Positions 47,881 through 59,200 of a stretch of 64,000 nucleotides of DNA are shown here, in pieces (position 1 is the stretch's first letter; every line of letters begins with the position of its first letter). Source of the stretch: Tachypleus tridentatus (lineage: Eukaryota > Arthropoda > Merostomata > Xiphosura > Limulidae); assembly GCF_004210375.1 (NCBI RefSeq), contig NC_134830.1, forward strand, positions 7,998,001-8,062,000. The letters are read 5' to 3'. A program made the position numbers and the translations under genes. Under the pieces are notes generated by a model. It was given only the letters and a program-made list of their open reading frames with translations. It did no database searches and was not told the DNA's origin.

Positions 47881-48160
47881 TTTTGGTTTGTTTTGAAATT
47901 CGCGCTAAACTACTCGAGGACTATCTGTGTTCTCCGTACGTAATTTAGCAGTGTAAGACTAGAGGGAAGACAACAAGTCATCACTACCCAGCGCCAACTC
48001 TTGGGCTACTCTTTTACCAATAAACAGTGGGATTGACCGTTACATTACATTATAACACCCTCACAGCTGGAAAGGCAAGCATGTTTGGTGTGACGAGGAT
48101 TCGAACCCGCGACCCTCAGACTACAAGTCGAGTACCTTAACCATCTGGTCATGCCGGGCC
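47881..48160 (-). mobile_element. Thr-type tRNA-derived SINE
   Basis: Full-length minus-strand copy. B box GGATTCGAACCCGCGACC and head GTCATGCCGGGCC are present, and the body is mildly diverged. No target-site duplication is evident. Confidence 0.9.
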
Positions 48161-48539
48161 TCACGGAACTAATTAAACGTATTTACAAAATTTCTTTGCA
48201 TTGTAAATGATCATAGGCATATCATAAACACTACATATATTATTCTCTTCTTCTTCTCAAAAGTTCACTTAAACCTTTCCAGTTGCTTTACAATTTCAGT
48301 TAATAAATCTAATTACTTTTCTCTATTACTATCGTCTAATTATCCGAACATAGTTCACTTATGTTTCGTCGTGTTACCACAGTTGTATCCTATACTTTTA
48401 CAGTTGTCTCTCCTTTTTCGTATTTAAGCTTACTTCAATAATTGTCGATCTTTTGTCAAAGTCCACACAGGCAAGTTTAGTTACTCTCTTTGATAAAATA
48501 ACCTATTCTTCTTAAGTTATATATTTCTAGAAAATTATA

Positions 48540-48675
48540 TATTTAAAAACGGCTGGTATAGGTAGAGAAGGCACTAATAGAGAAGCGAACAACGTTTCGA
48601 CCTTCTTCGATCATCAGTCGTTTTAAATATATAATTTCTCTACAAGTGGGTTTTCTCGTCATCACGAATTATATA
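48540..48675 (-). mobile_element. Penelope-like terminal fragment with ribozyme-like core
   Basis: On the minus strand it reads GTGATGACGAGAAAACCCAC, TTGTAGAGAAA, then CTGATGATCGAAGAAGGTC and GAAACGTTGTTCGC. CTGATGA and GAAA match the hammerhead core exactly. The ending ACCAGCCGTTTT matches the end of the element at 18.1 kb. No coding part is present. Confidence 0.72.
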
Positions 48676-49445
48676 TTTCTAGTTTGATATTGATACATTG
48701 GACCTCATTTCACTCTATACTGATAATATAATTTAACTAATGATACTCTGAACACAATCATAACCTGCCATTCATCTGAAAAAGATTAAGTATATTAGGA
48801 AGTCCGTGCTGGCTAATTTGGAAATGGGAAAGAGCCTTTTTTTCCTTCTCTAATCTCAAACCCAATGTTTCAATGTTCCACGAAAAAATAACTTTCGAAA
48901 TAAGCACATAAAAAACAGTACTAACTTTCAAATCTGCTCATTTATGGCTTACACTTAAAATGACGAGTTGCACGATTAATTGAATGTACAATGTGCCAAA
49001 TGGTTTTAACCAAACAAGAGTGAAAATGGGTGATTCTGAAATTGTGACGATGGGTAGTAGGCTAGTCAATAACGCAGTCAATTACAGAAACGACTTCTAC
49101 GTTCCATGTTATTTTGTGCTGAAGTCAAATACTGCTACAAAAAATAAATAAATAAAAACTCGAAACAAAACAATCCCAAAAAATACAACCTGTAACTCTA
49201 ATAAAACTATAGTGACTTTTATAAAAAAAAATTTAAAAAAAATCAATTTCTATTTGGGCTTGGCAACGCTTCTCAACCAGACGAATTACTGTAGGCGTAT
49301 TTAATTTCACTTCTGTATACTGTGGGTTTGATGTCAAAGCGAAAACAGTGTTGTACACCCTCATGTGAGATTATCTTCCAGAAACCCGTGTAAATTAATT
49401 TTCATAGAGTTATAAACAGAGAGAGAGAAAACACTCTCTTACATT

Positions 49446-49473
49446 GACCAATCACAAACTGTGACGTTTCAAA
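49446..49473 (+). promoter_or_regulatory. candidate promoter: CCAAT box and CRE-like site
   Basis: GACCAATCAC (CCAAT at 49,448-49,452) and GTGACGTTTC (CRE-like half site) lie just before an ATG in a short CpG-bearing patch in otherwise AT-rich DNA. No TATA box is placed. Assigned by motif only. Confidence 0.35.
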
Positions 49474-49510
49474 ATGGTCGCCGAAACGGGAACAACAAAC
49501 AACCAACACA
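49474..49510 (+). CDS. candidate first coding exon
   Basis: CAAAATGG gives a good start context (A at -3, G at +4). The frame reads MVAETGTTNNQH and meets a strong donor GTAAGTAG at 49,511 with one base left over. No downstream partner is proven. The GAPDH-like piece at 50.7 kb could be entered in frame at one internal AG, but the peptide is not the N-terminus of GAPDH. It may equally be the start of an unrelated gene. Confidence 0.3.
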
Positions 49511-50713
49511 GTAAGTAGTACGTGTGAGTTTCGAAGGAGGTGAGAATTTCCTGAAATTTACGTTACTGTAAAATAAGTCATAATATGCACTATTATTCAG
49601 AAGGTATGCCAACTAGCATTAGTTGCATCATATTTATACAATGTCAAAGATGTATTACATTTTGCTATGTTAATTTCAGAATAGCCATATAAGAGGAAAG
49701 AATTTCATGGCTAATTCACTGGCACTGCTTAAAATAGTAAGTAAATAAAGTAGGCCTCATTCAATGGGGGGACTGTAACCAGTTTAAACAGTTTGTTTTG
49801 ATGTGTAGTCCTTTAGGAAATCAGAGAATACATTAGACCTTTATGACATTCTCTTTTCACTAAAATTCACATTTTTGTTAAGAAAATAAATTTACGAATA
49901 CATCTGTATTCTAACAATTTAGTTATTTATCCTAAATTTGGTTAGTAAAAAACCCTTTGTTTATCTTTTGTATTCATCATCTGTTGTTATTATTATACAA
50001 AGTAAACTGATGTAGAATGATTAAATATGATGTGTAGTAACAACTTAAACTACTTTTCACAAACTTATTACAATATCATTGTTAATTAACAAACTGCTGT
50101 ATCATCTTTAGTATAATTTATGTAGTACTACATTGTCATTGTGTATGTACGTTTTACAAAGTTTAATGGAAAATACATCATTCTGTGTACATACTAGCAT
50201 AATTTAATTAATTGTACCTAAGTTTGTCATACAGAAGAGTTTATACCTTTTAATACTTATAAATTTTCTTTGATATTAAATAGTTTTCTGAATTTCCAAT
50301 GTTACCACAGATGTACATGAATATGTTTATATATTTTTTATTTTCTTAGTTAGTTGTATGAAAATAAAATTATACATAATGAAAACCAGCAGAAAAAAAA
50401 GTTATATTTTTACAGTTTATGGTTTTAAAATATTCCAGTGTATTTAGAAAGGTTGAAATTACCAGACTAATTCTACTCTTATGTACTTAAACCACTTTCT
50501 GAAAACGGTTCCTAAAATTTATTTTGATTTGATAGTTTTAAATAGAAAGTGAGGTTGAACTTTATAAAGAATGTATGTAAAATTAAATTTGTTTGAAGAA
50601 ACTGATTGTTAACAGAATCACTTATTGTTAAGAAATGTCCAACTTGCTGTCAAACTAAAAATACTGTTCCTTTACTAAATGTTTTTATGTGTCTATAGTT
50701 AAACTGTTTTAAG

Positions 50714-50839
50714 TTTGACAATGAAGACTACAGTTTGTGCCATAACAGCAACCCAGAAAACTGTTGATGGTCCAAGTTCTAAGTTAAACCATTCCACACC
50801 TCAAAATCAACTTTTACAATACACCATAATGGGATATAG
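50714..50839 (+). pseudogene. GAPDH-like exon piece, catalytic His replaced
   Basis: The frame at 50,721-50,786 reads [20 protein letters not shown]. This corresponds to glyceraldehyde-3-phosphate dehydrogenase [20 protein letters not shown] near residue 175. The conserved catalytic His (in TTVHA) is Cys here. After SSKL the similarity fades to PQN in place of AQN. It is bounded by a possible acceptor TTTTAAG and donor ATAG/GTGAAG. The NASCTTN active-site segment is not found upstream. It is probably a broken, intron-bearing GAPDH copy. Confidence 0.7.
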
Positions 50840-51247
50840 GTGAAGTAAGATTTAACTGAAATTTTTTATTTATTTATATTTTAAATGTTGTGTATTATAT
50901 GGCAGAGTAGAGTTTCCAAATTATGAAATAGCAATTCATTTAGATAAGAAAAAACTTTGCCATAAAAACCTGTGGTCATCATGTGCATTAAAGTTTAACG
51001 AGTCTTTTTTTTTAAGAGTAGAAAATAATTTTATTTATCAAAGTATTTGAAAATGTTTCTTTTATTGAAGTATTTAAAAAAAAATAATTATAATTTTAAT
51101 ACTTGTTGCAGACTTTATTGTGAGTCATAATTAGATGATGTGATTCTGAAAACAAATACGGTGACATCAAAAATAAAAACTGTTAAAGCATCTAATTCAT
51201 TTTTATATTCAATTATATGCAAATATGTCTCATTCTACTCACTTATG

Positions 51248-51364
51248 GACCCCTGTTGGAACAGCAGTAAGTCTTAGGATTTACAACACTTAAAATCAAG
51301 TGTTGAATTTCTCTTGTGGGCACAGCAAATAGCCCAATGCAGCTTTGCTATAAAACAACACCCA
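51248..51364 (+). mobile_element. third-family tRNA-derived SINE
   Basis: GGAACAGCAGTAAGTCTTAG, GATTTACAACACTTAAAATC and AGCCCAATGCAGCTTTGCTA identify a diverged plus-strand copy of the family at 6.5 and 20.7 kb. It lies between the two GAPDH-like pieces. Confidence 0.72.
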
Positions 51365-51813
51365 CCCACTTACGAGTAAATTGGCTATATTACCTCTGTT
51401 TCTTTTGGGCTTTAGATAAAACAGTGCCTACTATTTATGTTGTACCTTGCATATTTTCCATGAATATTATGCCACAAAATTAACACCCTGTCATTAATTT
51501 TAATTAACGATATCAGTTCATAATAGGTTCATCATATGTATGTATGTATTTATTTTAAAATATAATTTTATCACATCCTGAACAAAGTTTTAGACTAATT
51601 TTGTTGTTGTTTATTTCTTTAGTAAACAGGAAAATCAGTTTTGTAATTGTACTGTATTCCAAACACAATTATTATTGTTTAAGATTTTAATAAACATTGT
51701 ATTAGAATAAAATATGTATTAGAATATGAGAATTTAAAATTGATTCCTATATATCAGAAATGAACAATAAACACTTTGGTGATTTTTTATTTTTCTCTCA
51801 TGACGCTGTTTAG

Positions 51814-51912
<99 letters not shown>

Positions 51913-52624
51913 TAGGTTTGGTTTTATTATGCAGATACTTTGTAAGTAGTTTATCCTGAATTTTGGTGAATGTTTTAAATTTATTTATCATTAAATACTG
52001 TACTATTGCAGACATATGAAATATACAGACATATTATAGTAACAGAATTTAATACTGCAGGTTTATTGTGACATAACTGTTAGTGTGAGACAGATGTGTT
52101 AGTGTAAGTTTTCTGTACTTATGGTGTTATATCAATCCTTTTAGCTTATTTTCCAATTCATTGTTTCACTCTTCATATACATTAGAACTATATAAAACGG
52201 TAGTTGTTCATTGTTCTTGTTTTATACATACATGTTTGTTTATAAACAATTCAAATGTTTTATAATTAATTCATCATTTACCTCCATTGTGTGTTTGAGA
52301 GAAGGAGTTCATGGAAGGCTTTCCTCAAATTATTATTTTGCTTACCACAATTAACATTTTTATTATTATGTTTGTTCTCTGAACACATACGTAAACATAT
52401 AAACATCTGTTGCTATTATTCATTCATAAGAAAATCTCAAACTTCTTCTTAGTATGGTCAGTAGTAAGAATATGGTTTGGGTTCTCTATGGAAAATTAAA
52501 ACGTCTTTGTAATTTGTTTGGTCAACAACCAAGTTAGAAAATGTTTCTGTGTTTCTTGTGTAAATGGGACAGCAGAATATGACATCAAAACTGGCTAAAG
52601 AAGCAATGGCCATGCAGATTCAGC

Positions 52625-52735
52625 AAGTTTTATTAACCTGAAGATGACCTAGGAAGGTCAAAACCTTTTTATCTGCTTACCAATAAAAGTTAATACCCAT
52701 AGCGGCCATTCTGAGATACATTTTTATTTCAGATT
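52625..52735 (+). mobile_element. decayed Penelope-like end
   Basis: CCTGAAGATGACCTAGGAAG and GTCAAAACCTTTTTATCTGC followed by AATACCCATAGCGGCC resemble the terminal region at 18.0-18.1 kb with many changes. Confidence 0.5.
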
Positions 52736-52889
52736 GGTTTCTTGTCAATAAGAAGGTATGATATAAACTCCTTCTTAAGATATCATGCTAATATCATGTC
52801 CCTGGAGAAAGTAAGTTTTTAACCAAATGTCTGACCCTAAAAATCTATTCATTTCAGAATCAGATGAAAGTGTACCAAGAGTACACGAA

Positions 52890-53035
52890 TGAAATGGTGC
52901 CATGTTTAGTGGGATAAGGGTTGAAATCCACAACCCACAGATTGCAAGTTCAGCACTCTAATCACCTGGCCATGCCAAGACTCTCAGTATATCACTAATC
53001 ACCTGGCTGTGCCAAGTCTCTCAGTATATCACTAT
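52890..53035 (-). mobile_element. decayed SINE head with local duplication
   Basis: CACTCTAATCACCTGGCCAT with GCCAAGACTCTCAGTATATC resembles the Thr-type SINE head on the minus strand. ATCACCTGG...CTCTCAGTATATCACT then occurs a second time directly after it. Confidence 0.5.
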
Positions 53036-53739
53036 AACACTTAGATTTGACAAAAGAATGAGAATAAATGAGGATGCATGTTTGTCTCACATCAGTGATC
53101 TTCCATTTTCTTCAGTTTGTTCGTATTTTTGTTAACAAACATAATAAAAAATGTTCATTGTGGTAAACAAAATAATAATTTGATCTAAGTAAGAGTTTTG
53201 TTTCCTTCCAATTTGTAAAAATATCCTTATACAACAGAAAAAATGGATATTATTTAAACATCTATAAAGATGAATTTATTAGCAAAATAGGAAAAACTAT
53301 TTGTACCCTTGCACTTAATAGATGTCACAAATCTTCAGAAAAATACCAAATATTTATTAAAGCAGTTTCACCTTGTTACTGATATAACATTTTATCAAAA
53401 CATTAAATGTTTATTTCCTTTTGTGGGTTTATTAAATACCCAATACATTATTACTCTTGGGGAAAACTGACAAACACAATCTGTTAACTTTCTTGTTCTA
53501 GAGATGCTGGCTGTCATAAACAACTTCATGTAACACATTTCAACATATATTTGGGGATATTTCATTTTACTGTATTAATAACATTTTACTGCATCTCTGG
53601 TTGACACTCTAAAAGATCGTAAAGATTCCACCCATCTGCCAATTCAATGAAAGGATGCTGTGTGAAAAAGTAATAAAAACATCTGTTTAATAAAAGTAAT
53701 TATTCTACATCATACACATTATGTTAAATTAGTCTCTGT

Positions 53740-54430
53740 AAACAGTACTGTGTAAAAATGTTAGGTCAAGGGAATAGTCTGTCATTCTTTACATTTTATG
53801 AGTCCAAGTTTGAAATATTTCATTCAAAATGTGTGTTGTATGTCAGACAGAAGAAAGGTGAAAGATACTTATCTCACCACACAGCATCTACTATGAAGCA
53901 TGGGAGAGGCAGTGTGATAGTATGGGGGGGGGGGTGTTTATGATGAGATGACAGGAAATTTTTCAAAATACATTGAACAATAGACCAGCACAAGTATTGA
54001 TCCATCACAGAGTATCCAGTGGTTTACATATTATTGGTAACTGATTCTACTACCAAGAAGATAATGACCTCAAAACCCCATCCAACCTCTGCAGAAATTA
54101 CATAGCTAAGAAACAAGCTACAAGAGTAATTCAAATAACACAGTTACCCCCACAGAGCCCCTATCTCAACCTAACTGAGCAGGTCTGGGATAGGACAGAT
54201 TAAAAACTTTACAAATCAAAAGTTACTTCCAAAGAAACTTTATGGTAGTGTATGAAGGCCACATGGAGCAAACTCCTATAGGATACTTTGATTAAATATC
54301 TTGTAATAATACCTAAAAGACTGTCTGCAGTTATTAAAGCAAAAAGTGAGACACAGAAAATATTAACTGTTTACTGAACTCAAGCACTTCCACTGAGTTT
54401 GTTCTACTAAATATAGAGATTAATATACCT
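53740..54430 (+). mobile_element. Tc1/mariner-type DNA transposon relic
   Basis: Transposase pieces survive: FYESKFEIF (catalytic SDESKF region), YVRQKKGERYLSHHTAS, MKHGRGSVIVWGG, then QEDNDLK (for QQDNDPKHT), and PPQSPYLNLTEQVWD (for PPQSPDLNPIEHLWD). Reading them in order needs frame changes, the second catalytic Asp region is altered and D-L-N-P-I-E reads Y-L-N-L-T-E, so it is inactive. A run of G lies at 53,925-53,934. Terminal inverted repeats were not located. Confidence 0.82.
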
Positions 54431-56076
54431 GAGGTTTCACCTTACATTGTTCTTTTCATGGAGCCTGAAATCTAATTTTTAACTTTATTCTAACACTTTT
54501 GTATAGTACTGTAATACAAGTTTCATATTTTTAAAGAGTATGTCATTTCAAAAACATGCTGACAACTGAAGATTAAGTAATTCCACGTATTAAACTAAAA
54601 CCCTCTAACAATATGATTTTATAAACAAGGTCAAATCAAGTGTTCTCTAAATTATATTCTTCTAGAAGAATATATAACAATTGACATTTAACAATCCTCT
54701 GTAAGAAGATATCTTACAGTTTACAATTTGTACTGATCAAAATATTATATATACTTTACCATAAAGCATAAGAAACAGAAAATTACAAAAAGATAAAAAC
54801 AGAAAATTCATTACACATTACCAGTCCTACATGAGTCTATCTATAAGAATTACCAGCCTTTTGTAATATAAAACACTATATAATAAAACTTGTAGAACCC
54901 ACAGAAGGTATCAAAATCACATAAACAACAAAAACAAAAATTTAGAAGATACATGTAATTGTTTCTCAAACCATTAATGAAATGTAATTCTCCATTAATT
55001 ATGAGAAACATTAAACTTTTTCATCACCAGGCTCAAAATATTTGTTTTCCATTACAAGTTACAACACTAATAATGATAATATCTACCTTTATAATGTATA
55101 TGTTTTGGTTGGTAGATTTGTTTATTTTTCTCAAACATCTAAGAAAATATTCAAAACCATGGTATGATGTTGTATATTTATCATATTGTAATTTGTACAG
55201 ATTTGTATCAATGGTTTTTCTTTATCAAGATTCACATAACCTTCTGACATGACTCTTATTAGAATTTTTGTTAATGCATGACACTGCAGGTATGTCATTT
55301 CTTTCTCTTTCTGAACTTGGAAGACTTGATCATGTGACATGATGGATTTATTGGTAACGTTTTGGTATAACTTCCTCTTCAAGACCAACTGACAATTGGT
55401 TTTTTTTATACAGTAAATCTGAAATCCCTCACAATATACTTATTTTATAAATATTAGATATTTGAGATTATGAAACTACAAACTGTTATAATGGCTAATG
55501 TAAAAATTTGTGGAAACACAACAAACAGACAAGTAACTCTTACTAGGGGAAAACAAATTGTACCTTATTAAATATATAATATAACAGTTATTAATATTCT
55601 TATAGAATGGAACAGTTGTTTTCTATAACTAGTTTACAATGTACACCATGTTTATGTATGAATAAGGACAGAGGTAAATACAAACAATGTTACAATTTTT
55701 TGTCATTAAATATAAACAGAGAACTAGCTCTTAGATAAACCATACAAAATATTGTGAAAATCAGGTGTGTTTTTAATGAATAATAAACACATTAAAATTC
55801 AAAGTATCTGAATATAAGATCCAACAACATTTTGAGTTTTATTATCTCAAAAATTATATCACAGGAACATTGCTATGAAGTACAACCACTTTTACCAGTT
55901 AGAGATCAACTGAAGTGAAGGTGAATGGATGGATTTAAATATAATAACAAGTTTTACAAAGTAAAAATATTCACCTTAAAGTTGGTCAGTTTAACAGCAG
56001 TAAAACTTGATATTGTGTGGAATTATGGAGATTACAAAGTAAACAAATATGAAACTAAGAGTAATTTATACCATAC
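54431..56076. other. region 3' of the kinase exons
   Basis: AT-rich. It should hold the last PAK-like exon (see the weak candidate at 55,131-55,283). I see no other coding block. Confidence 0.4.
55131..55283 (-). CDS. weak candidate for the last kinase exon
   Basis: After the acceptor CCTGCAG a phase-0 frame reads CHALTKILIRVMSEGYVNLD and runs 50 codons to a stop. The phase fits the exon at 56.1 kb, and H at position two could stand for the H of PAK HPFL. However, the rest does not resemble the PAK C-terminus. It may be an ordinary chance frame. Confidence 0.18.
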   Translation of the reverse strand, partial: CHALTKILIRVMSEGYVNLDKEKPLIQICTNYNMINIQHHTMVLNIFLDV

Positions 56077-56214
56077 CATTAAGAGTTCAGAGGCAGTGTA
56101 TCTTTTAGTTACGTCTACTTCTAAACATTTATTCAAAAAATCTTGGAAAACTGGAGACAGGTTGTCTTTATTTTCAATTTCTGGCTTCCCATTTGTTAGT
56201 ATTAAGTTATATAT
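56077..56214 (-). CDS. PAK-like exon: C-lobe end
   Basis: A 138-bp phase-0 exon after acceptor TTTTCAG reads [20 protein letters not shown] and then [26 protein letters not shown], with donor GTATGG. This aligns without gaps to PAK [38 protein letters not shown], KELL. The conserved Arg of the C-lobe (KR in VTKR) is kept. Confidence 0.9.
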
Positions 56215-59200
56215 CTGAAAAGAAATTCAGATTATAAAAATATATAAGTATACATAATGAAAAATTATAACCAATACTGTTAGTTACATTAGCATTACAG
56301 AGATAGAATATACCTTACTTATAAAACACAAAAATACTATCTGCTTCATGGACTATTACAGAATCATCATTACTTGACAACAATGACATCACCATGTACA
56401 ACTTTTTGGATAATTCCTCCCAAATAATATCTAAATAGCTCCAAAAGTATATCACCATGGGTAAATTACCTAAACTGTAACTGTTTTATTATAGTGGCTT
56501 CAGAAGATGATAGTAATACTATGGCCAAAAACATTAAAAGTTAACAAGTTACAAAACAATAATATGTACATTCAATAATTACATGTTTGTTACTGTAAAC
56601 AATCTTGTCAAATATTTATTGTTGTTATATTCATTATATTCAATACAACTATATGTATGAATAATGTGCAAAGCCATCTTTTTGTCTTTATTACATCTAT
56701 TCCGTGTAGTTGGTGAAAGACACTCTGTACAAAACGTGTTTTATAGTACAAAAGTGTAGCTTTTAAGAATTTGGGTATTGTGAAACAATGGTAATTTTTG
56801 TGATTAACATTATTAGAGAAGCATTTGTGTTTAACTAAAGCAAACCATTAATCCACCGAAATGATTAAGACCTTGAAACTGTTCATGAAAGACTATAATT
56901 TTCTATCTAATTTAAATCTTTTATTACTTTTAAAACCTAAAGAATTTGAAAAGAAGAAAAATGGGAGACATCCATATAAGGAGAAAATTGAAATTCAATC
57001 TACTCTTATTCCTTGGCTGTAAGCACTGGTTACTAACACTTACCATGTCAGAATTTTCATCATAATAAGGAGGTTGACCATCAATCATTTCAATGGCTGT
57101 AATACCCAGTGACCAGATGTCAACCTCCGGTCCATACATTTTCCCTATTATTACTTCTGGAGCCATCCATTGACGAGTGCCAACCACTGACGTTCGTTTA
57201 TTTCGTTCAGGGGACATTTTGGCACATAATCCAAAATCAGCTGTGATGGAGAAAACCAAAAATAATGTTTTCATGTGAGAGCAAATGAAAACAGAATTAA
57301 GTTGTACAGAGCTTCTAATGAGCCTTACAAAATCAACTTAAGGTATATTAATAATTGTTACAGGTTTGTAGTCACTTCATCAGGTTAAATGTAAATAACA
57401 AAAGTTCAATATTTCTAAAACTAGTTAACCTTATCCAGCCAGATATATTATATCATTTTTTTATGAGGGCATGACAACATTAACTTCTCATTATTTTTGT
57501 TTAGATTTACAACAAAATAAAATTATTTTGTCATTTGTTTCAGATAAATTAATAAAAAATATTCAATTGCATGCGTGCCATTTTTCTGCTGAAACACGGA
57601 TTTCCGCGGTTTTCAAATGGCCAACGATCACCCAACAGATTCGTGTAAATTCGAGGAGAAAATATGAGCCATTTGGGGCGGGTAGGTGGTTTTGAGGAGA
57701 AATCGTATTTTTCAATGTTTATTGCAGAAAAAAAAAATCTGACCGCCATCTTGGAGGCAGTCTTGCAGGTCTTGTGGTCTGGTATCGTGTGCATACCAGA
57801 CGATAAAATATTCTCTACGCTCCACAGAAACAACAGCGATTGAAATGTTTAAAAGGAAAGATGTTCATTTTGATCCTGTAGACAAGAGAATGCGTAAGAA
57901 CATTAGATCACCAGCTTCAAAGTATACCTCAAAGCTGAGGGAGAATCAGAAGAAAGGGCAGAAAGGCTTGAGGCCTATGGTTCTGTGAAATCTGGCCCAG
58001 CCACCTTGGCTAAAGAAAAAGTCCAGAAAGCCGCAGAGGCACAGAGAGATGCCCGTTCAGAGAAGGAGAGAAAAAAAGCTCGGAAGAGAGCACTGGAAAC
58101 CCTTGTCTCGAAAAAGAGGAAAGTAGCCAAGATTGATTAAAGGAAATTAGTTATTTGAAATTTGACTGTAATTTATGCAGCAGAGCAGAAGTTGATATCA
58201 GTGACTGAAAACATTTTATTATTATCTGCAGCATACAGTGCCAGTGGTTTATTTTAAAGCATATCATTAATTTTATTTTGAAGCAATGCCAAAGCTTTTC
58301 TTGATTTGCTGTTTCAGTTTGTATTGTGAAAGAATGAAAAATATACTGACATTGAGGTACCAGTAACTTACTGACAAGATTGTATAGATGAACAAGTTTT
58401 ACTGCAGGTAGTCATGTAGAGTAATTTTAAGTAATTTGAAATTTTAATGGAATACATGCAGCAGAGCAGTAGTTGTTGATGTCAGTGACTGTACAAAATT
58501 TAATTTCTGAGGCATATCACTGATATCAGTAGTTTAATATTGAACCATATCAGTAGTTGAATTTTTAAGCAATGTCATAGCTTTCCTTCATATGCTGTTT
58601 TAGTTTGTATTGTCAATTTGTGAAAGAATGGAAAATTCACTGACATTAAGGTACCAGTAGTATAATGACAAGATTGCATAGATGAACAATTTGAACTGTT
58701 GGTAGTCATGATTTGTCAAAAGAGTAATTTTATGTGATTTGAAAATTGTATGGAATATATGCAGCAGAGAAGTAGTTATTGGCAATGACTGTAAAACATT
58801 TAATTGGCAGCATACCAGTAGTTGATTATGTTATTGATGACAAAAAAGGATAATAATGAAATGATTTGTATTTGAAATATTTACTGAGTTATTTTGGCTT
58901 TATTAACTCATATTACTAATATATTTTGATTTAGAAAAAAATTAAACTGAATAAATAGCAAATAAACAATCTTAAATTTCATTTATTTACTTTTTATTTT
59001 ATTTGTTAATTTTAGATATTTTGATATATCTTCTAAAAAATGAATGCAAATTAAAAGAATAAATCAATCTGCTAAAAACTGTAAATGAAAGTTATAGTTT
59101 TTATTAGTTTGATTTAGTCTTTTAATTTCTTTTTGTTATTTTATATGATATATATTGTGTACTTTTCCAACATTGCAATGTCAAAAAACATAAAGAAATT

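Noticed and set aside
55925-56218. 97-codon plus-strand frame
   Set aside because: It is the antisense shadow of the PAK-like C-lobe exon at 56,077-56,214.
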